Shown here piece after piece: positions 62,329-64,000 of a stretch of DNA of 64,000 bases (position 1 is its first letter; the number at the start of each line of letters is the position of its first letter). The translations under genes and the position numbers were made by a program. The DNA is from Actinomadura mexicana. Its GTDB lineage: Bacteria > Actinomycetota > Actinomycetes > Streptosporangiales > Streptosporangiaceae. Location: contig NZ_FZNP01000012.1 in assembly GCF_900188105.1 (NCBI RefSeq), positions 186,001 to 250,000 on the forward strand, in the 5' to 3' direction. The notes beneath the pieces were generated by a model. It searched no databases. It saw only the letters and a program-made list of their open reading frames with translations, and was not told the origin of the DNA.

Positions 62329-64000
62329 GTGATCAACAACCCCCCGTCGGCCTCCCCCGACGAAGACGTGCTGATCGTGCCGGAGCGGTGGCGGAGCCGC
62401 CTGGATCCGCGGCACGGCGGCACCCCCGGACCCGAGGTCACCCTCGACGCGGGCGCGGGCAAGGCCGTCGCGCGGGCGGTGGACGAAGCGCGGGACGAGA
62501 TCGAACGGACCTTGCGCGACCCCGGCACCGAACCGGGGCTCGCCGCCGCGGCGCTCGCCCATCTCGGAGGCGATCCGGACCCGCGCGGCGCGGCCGTCCT
62601 GTCGCTGGTCACGGCGGGCGAGTCGGTCTGGGCGCGCGAGCACCCGCAGTACGTGGACGCCTGGGCTTTCGAGCACGGCGCCGTGTTCGCCGCGTGCGCG
62701 CTCGCCGACCGGTGGGGCCTGAAGGCGAGCCGGACCGGGGAGTCGCGGGACGGGCGGCGAAACGTGGTCGTCCGTCCGGTCGACCCGGGAACGCACGCCG
62801 TCCCAAGGCTGCCCGACGGTGCTCCGCGTGTCCGCTCCCTGCTCGCCGCCGCGCCCCCCGAGCAGTACACCGAGGCCGCCGCTCGGCTCGCCGAGCGGCG
62901 GACCTCGGTCCGGCAGCGGCTCCTGACCGCCTACCTGGTCCCGACGCGTGACGACTGGGTGGAGGAGCTGTGCGAACACCCGGACGGCGTACCGCGCACC
63001 GTGCTCCTCAGATGCCTGGGGACTACAGCGCACCTCGACGTTCTCGGCGGGCGCGCGGCGCTGACCGCTGCCGACTGCTACGAGCCGGAGAACCTGTACG
63101 CGCTCGCCGACGGCCTCGGGACGGCCGCCGTCCCGCTCCTCGTCCCCGCGTTGGACGAGTACCTGGACTCCCCGCGACGTCGGGACGCGCTGCTGGACGT
63201 GCTGGGCGTCCTGCCGTCCGACGAGGCTTTCCGCGCGCTGCTCCAGCGGCGTTCCGACCCGCACGTCAGCGGTGAGCTGATGGCGGCGATGAAGCGGTTC
63301 CCGATCCGGGCGGTACGGGAACTGGCCGCGGAGGGCGACACCGACCTGCTCGACGGGCACGTGCGCGGCAACCTCGCCGCGATCAGGACCGCGCTTCCCC
63401 GGCTTCCGGAGGACACCCGCACGACGGTCGAACGCGTCATCGCGGGTCTCGACACGACCGCCGACGCCGAACCGGCCGACCTGCCGGCCATCCTGGCGGA
63501 CCCGCCCTGGGCCCGGAATCGGGAACGGCCGGAACCGGTGGTCGTCAAGGGGCTGTCCGCGCCGGAGCCGTCCGTCGCCTGGGCCGAGGACGGGCGCGAC
63601 ACCCGGTGCGAGTGGGCGCTGCCCGTCCCGCACGGATGGAGCCGCCACGGCGAGGCGCGCGGGCCGTGGGAGGGACGGATCGCCGACTTCGAAGCGGGCC
63701 GGCTGAGGAGCACTGAACAGGTGGCCCTTCTCTGCCTCGCTCCCATCGAGCAGGTCCGGCATCTCGTCGCGGGCTGGTACGTGCCGAAGGACGGCTACGG
63801 CACCCACCAGGAACCGGAGAGGTGGGTGCCGAAGATCGCCCAACGGTTCGGCCTGGACGCGCTGACCACCGTCGTGAAGGGCGCCCGGAGCCGGCCGTCG
63901 GACTGCGGGCACGTGGTCGTCCCGTACGCCGCCGAACCGGCCGCCGAGCTCGTCGCCGGCTGGCTGCTGCGCGGCGGCGCGGGCGGCCCGCACGCGGAGG
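62329..64000 (+). CDS. DUF4132-type protein, 3' end outside the window
   Basis: 557 codons visible from a GTG at 62329; an upstream GTG at 62299 is open too. Residues 1-380 look like helical/HEAT-type repeats (ARRRDALLDVLGVLPSDEAFRALLQRRSD). From about residue 383, DLPAILADPPWARN and VVVKGLSAPE match the N-terminus of the gene at 1090-3318, so the two are paralogues, this one with an added N-terminal part. The DUF4132 domain itself would lie beyond the edge. Confidence 0.8.
   Translation, partial: MINNPPSASPDEDVLIVPERWRSRLDPRHGGTPGPEVTLDAGAGKAVARAVDEARDEIERTLRDPGTEPGLAAAALAHLGGDPDPRGAAVLSLVTAGESVWAREHPQYVDAWAFEHGAVFAACALADRWGLKASRTGESRDGRRNVVVRPVDPGTHAVPRLPDGAPRVRSLLAAAPPEQYTEAAARLAERRTSVRQRLLTAYLVPTRDDWVEELCEHPDGVPRTVLLRCLGTTAHLDVLGGRAALTAADCYEPENLYALADGLGTAAVPLLVPALDEYLDSPRRRDALLDVLGVLPSDEAFRALLQRRSDPHVSGELMAAMKRFPIRAVRELAAEGDTDLLDGHVRGNLAAIRTALPRLPEDTRTTVERVIAGLDTTADAEPADLPAILADPPWARNRERPEPVVVKGLSAPEPSVAWAEDGRDTRCEWALPVPHGWSRHGEARGPWEGRIADFEAGRLRSTEQVALLCLAPIEQVRHLVAGWYVPKDGYGTHQEPERWVPKIAQRFGLDALTTVVKGARSRPSDCGHVVVPYAAEPAAELVAGWLLRGGAGGPHAE

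Overview
High-GC actinomycete chromosome, most like the Thermomonosporaceae/Streptosporangiales (an Actinomadura-type genome). The evidence is the very high GC, strong GC bias at third codon positions, frequent GTG starts, 4-base stop/start overlaps, proline/glycine-rich membrane-anchored proteins, and the actinobacterial order of the str-S10-spc-alpha ribosomal gene cluster. I see no rRNA, tRNA, CRISPR array, insertion sequence or prophage. Assignments come from reading the translations and motifs; no database search was possible.

Layout. 1-3318: an exported PhoX-like protein (cut by the window edge) and a DUF4132 protein. 3325-7375: a palindrome, an MMPL-type RND transporter and a NarL-type two-component system. 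7372-10994: two consecutive ABC ATPase/permease pairs on the minus strand, separated by a 54-bp triple repeat. 11080-13204: a DUF389 membrane protein, a secreted HNH nuclease and a short pentapeptide-like protein. 13201-15777: glmM, rpsI and rplM. 16018-20122: the rplM promoter, a CAP-domain protein and two paralogous membrane-anchored proteins. 20139-25123: truA, rplQ, rpoA, rpsD, rpsK, rpsM, rpmJ and infA. 25387-27541: an insert between infA and map holding an HTH protein, a metallophosphoesterase and a DUF1707 protein, with a repeat nest. 27580-40351: map, adk, secY and the spc and S10 ribosomal genes. 40400-44735: a terminator, then tuf, fusA, rpsG and rpsL, with the rpsL promoter at about 45013-45041. 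45334-47028: a glutamine-rich tail-anchored protein. 47270 to the end is accessory: aldo-keto reductase, small proteins, EamA exporter with Lrp regulator, ECF sigma factor with a membrane partner, a GlxA pseudogene, a DinB2-type polymerase, an APH-like kinase, an SDR/LysR pair, a TetR/FMN reductase/MFS/quinone reductase cluster, and a second DUF4132 protein cut by the right edge.

How it works together. About half the window is one block of translation genes transcribed leftward. It is broken by promoters (rpsL, secY, rplM) and by strong hairpins that probably set transcript segments. The flanks hold envelope and stress functions: transporters, secreted or anchored proteins, regulators and redox enzymes. 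At least seven flanking genes have a TANNNT box 6-7 bases before the start codon, the actinobacterial leaderless arrangement.

The items most worth following up are: a DinB2-type polymerase with Ile at the steric-gate position; a FUS-like Q/G/Y-rich tail-anchored protein with three [D/E]-R-T-hydrophobic motifs next to the str operon; an 86-aa gene plus a 17-aa ORF sharing one transcript; and several repeat or hairpin elements between housekeeping genes. No single locus is clearly a new multi-gene system.
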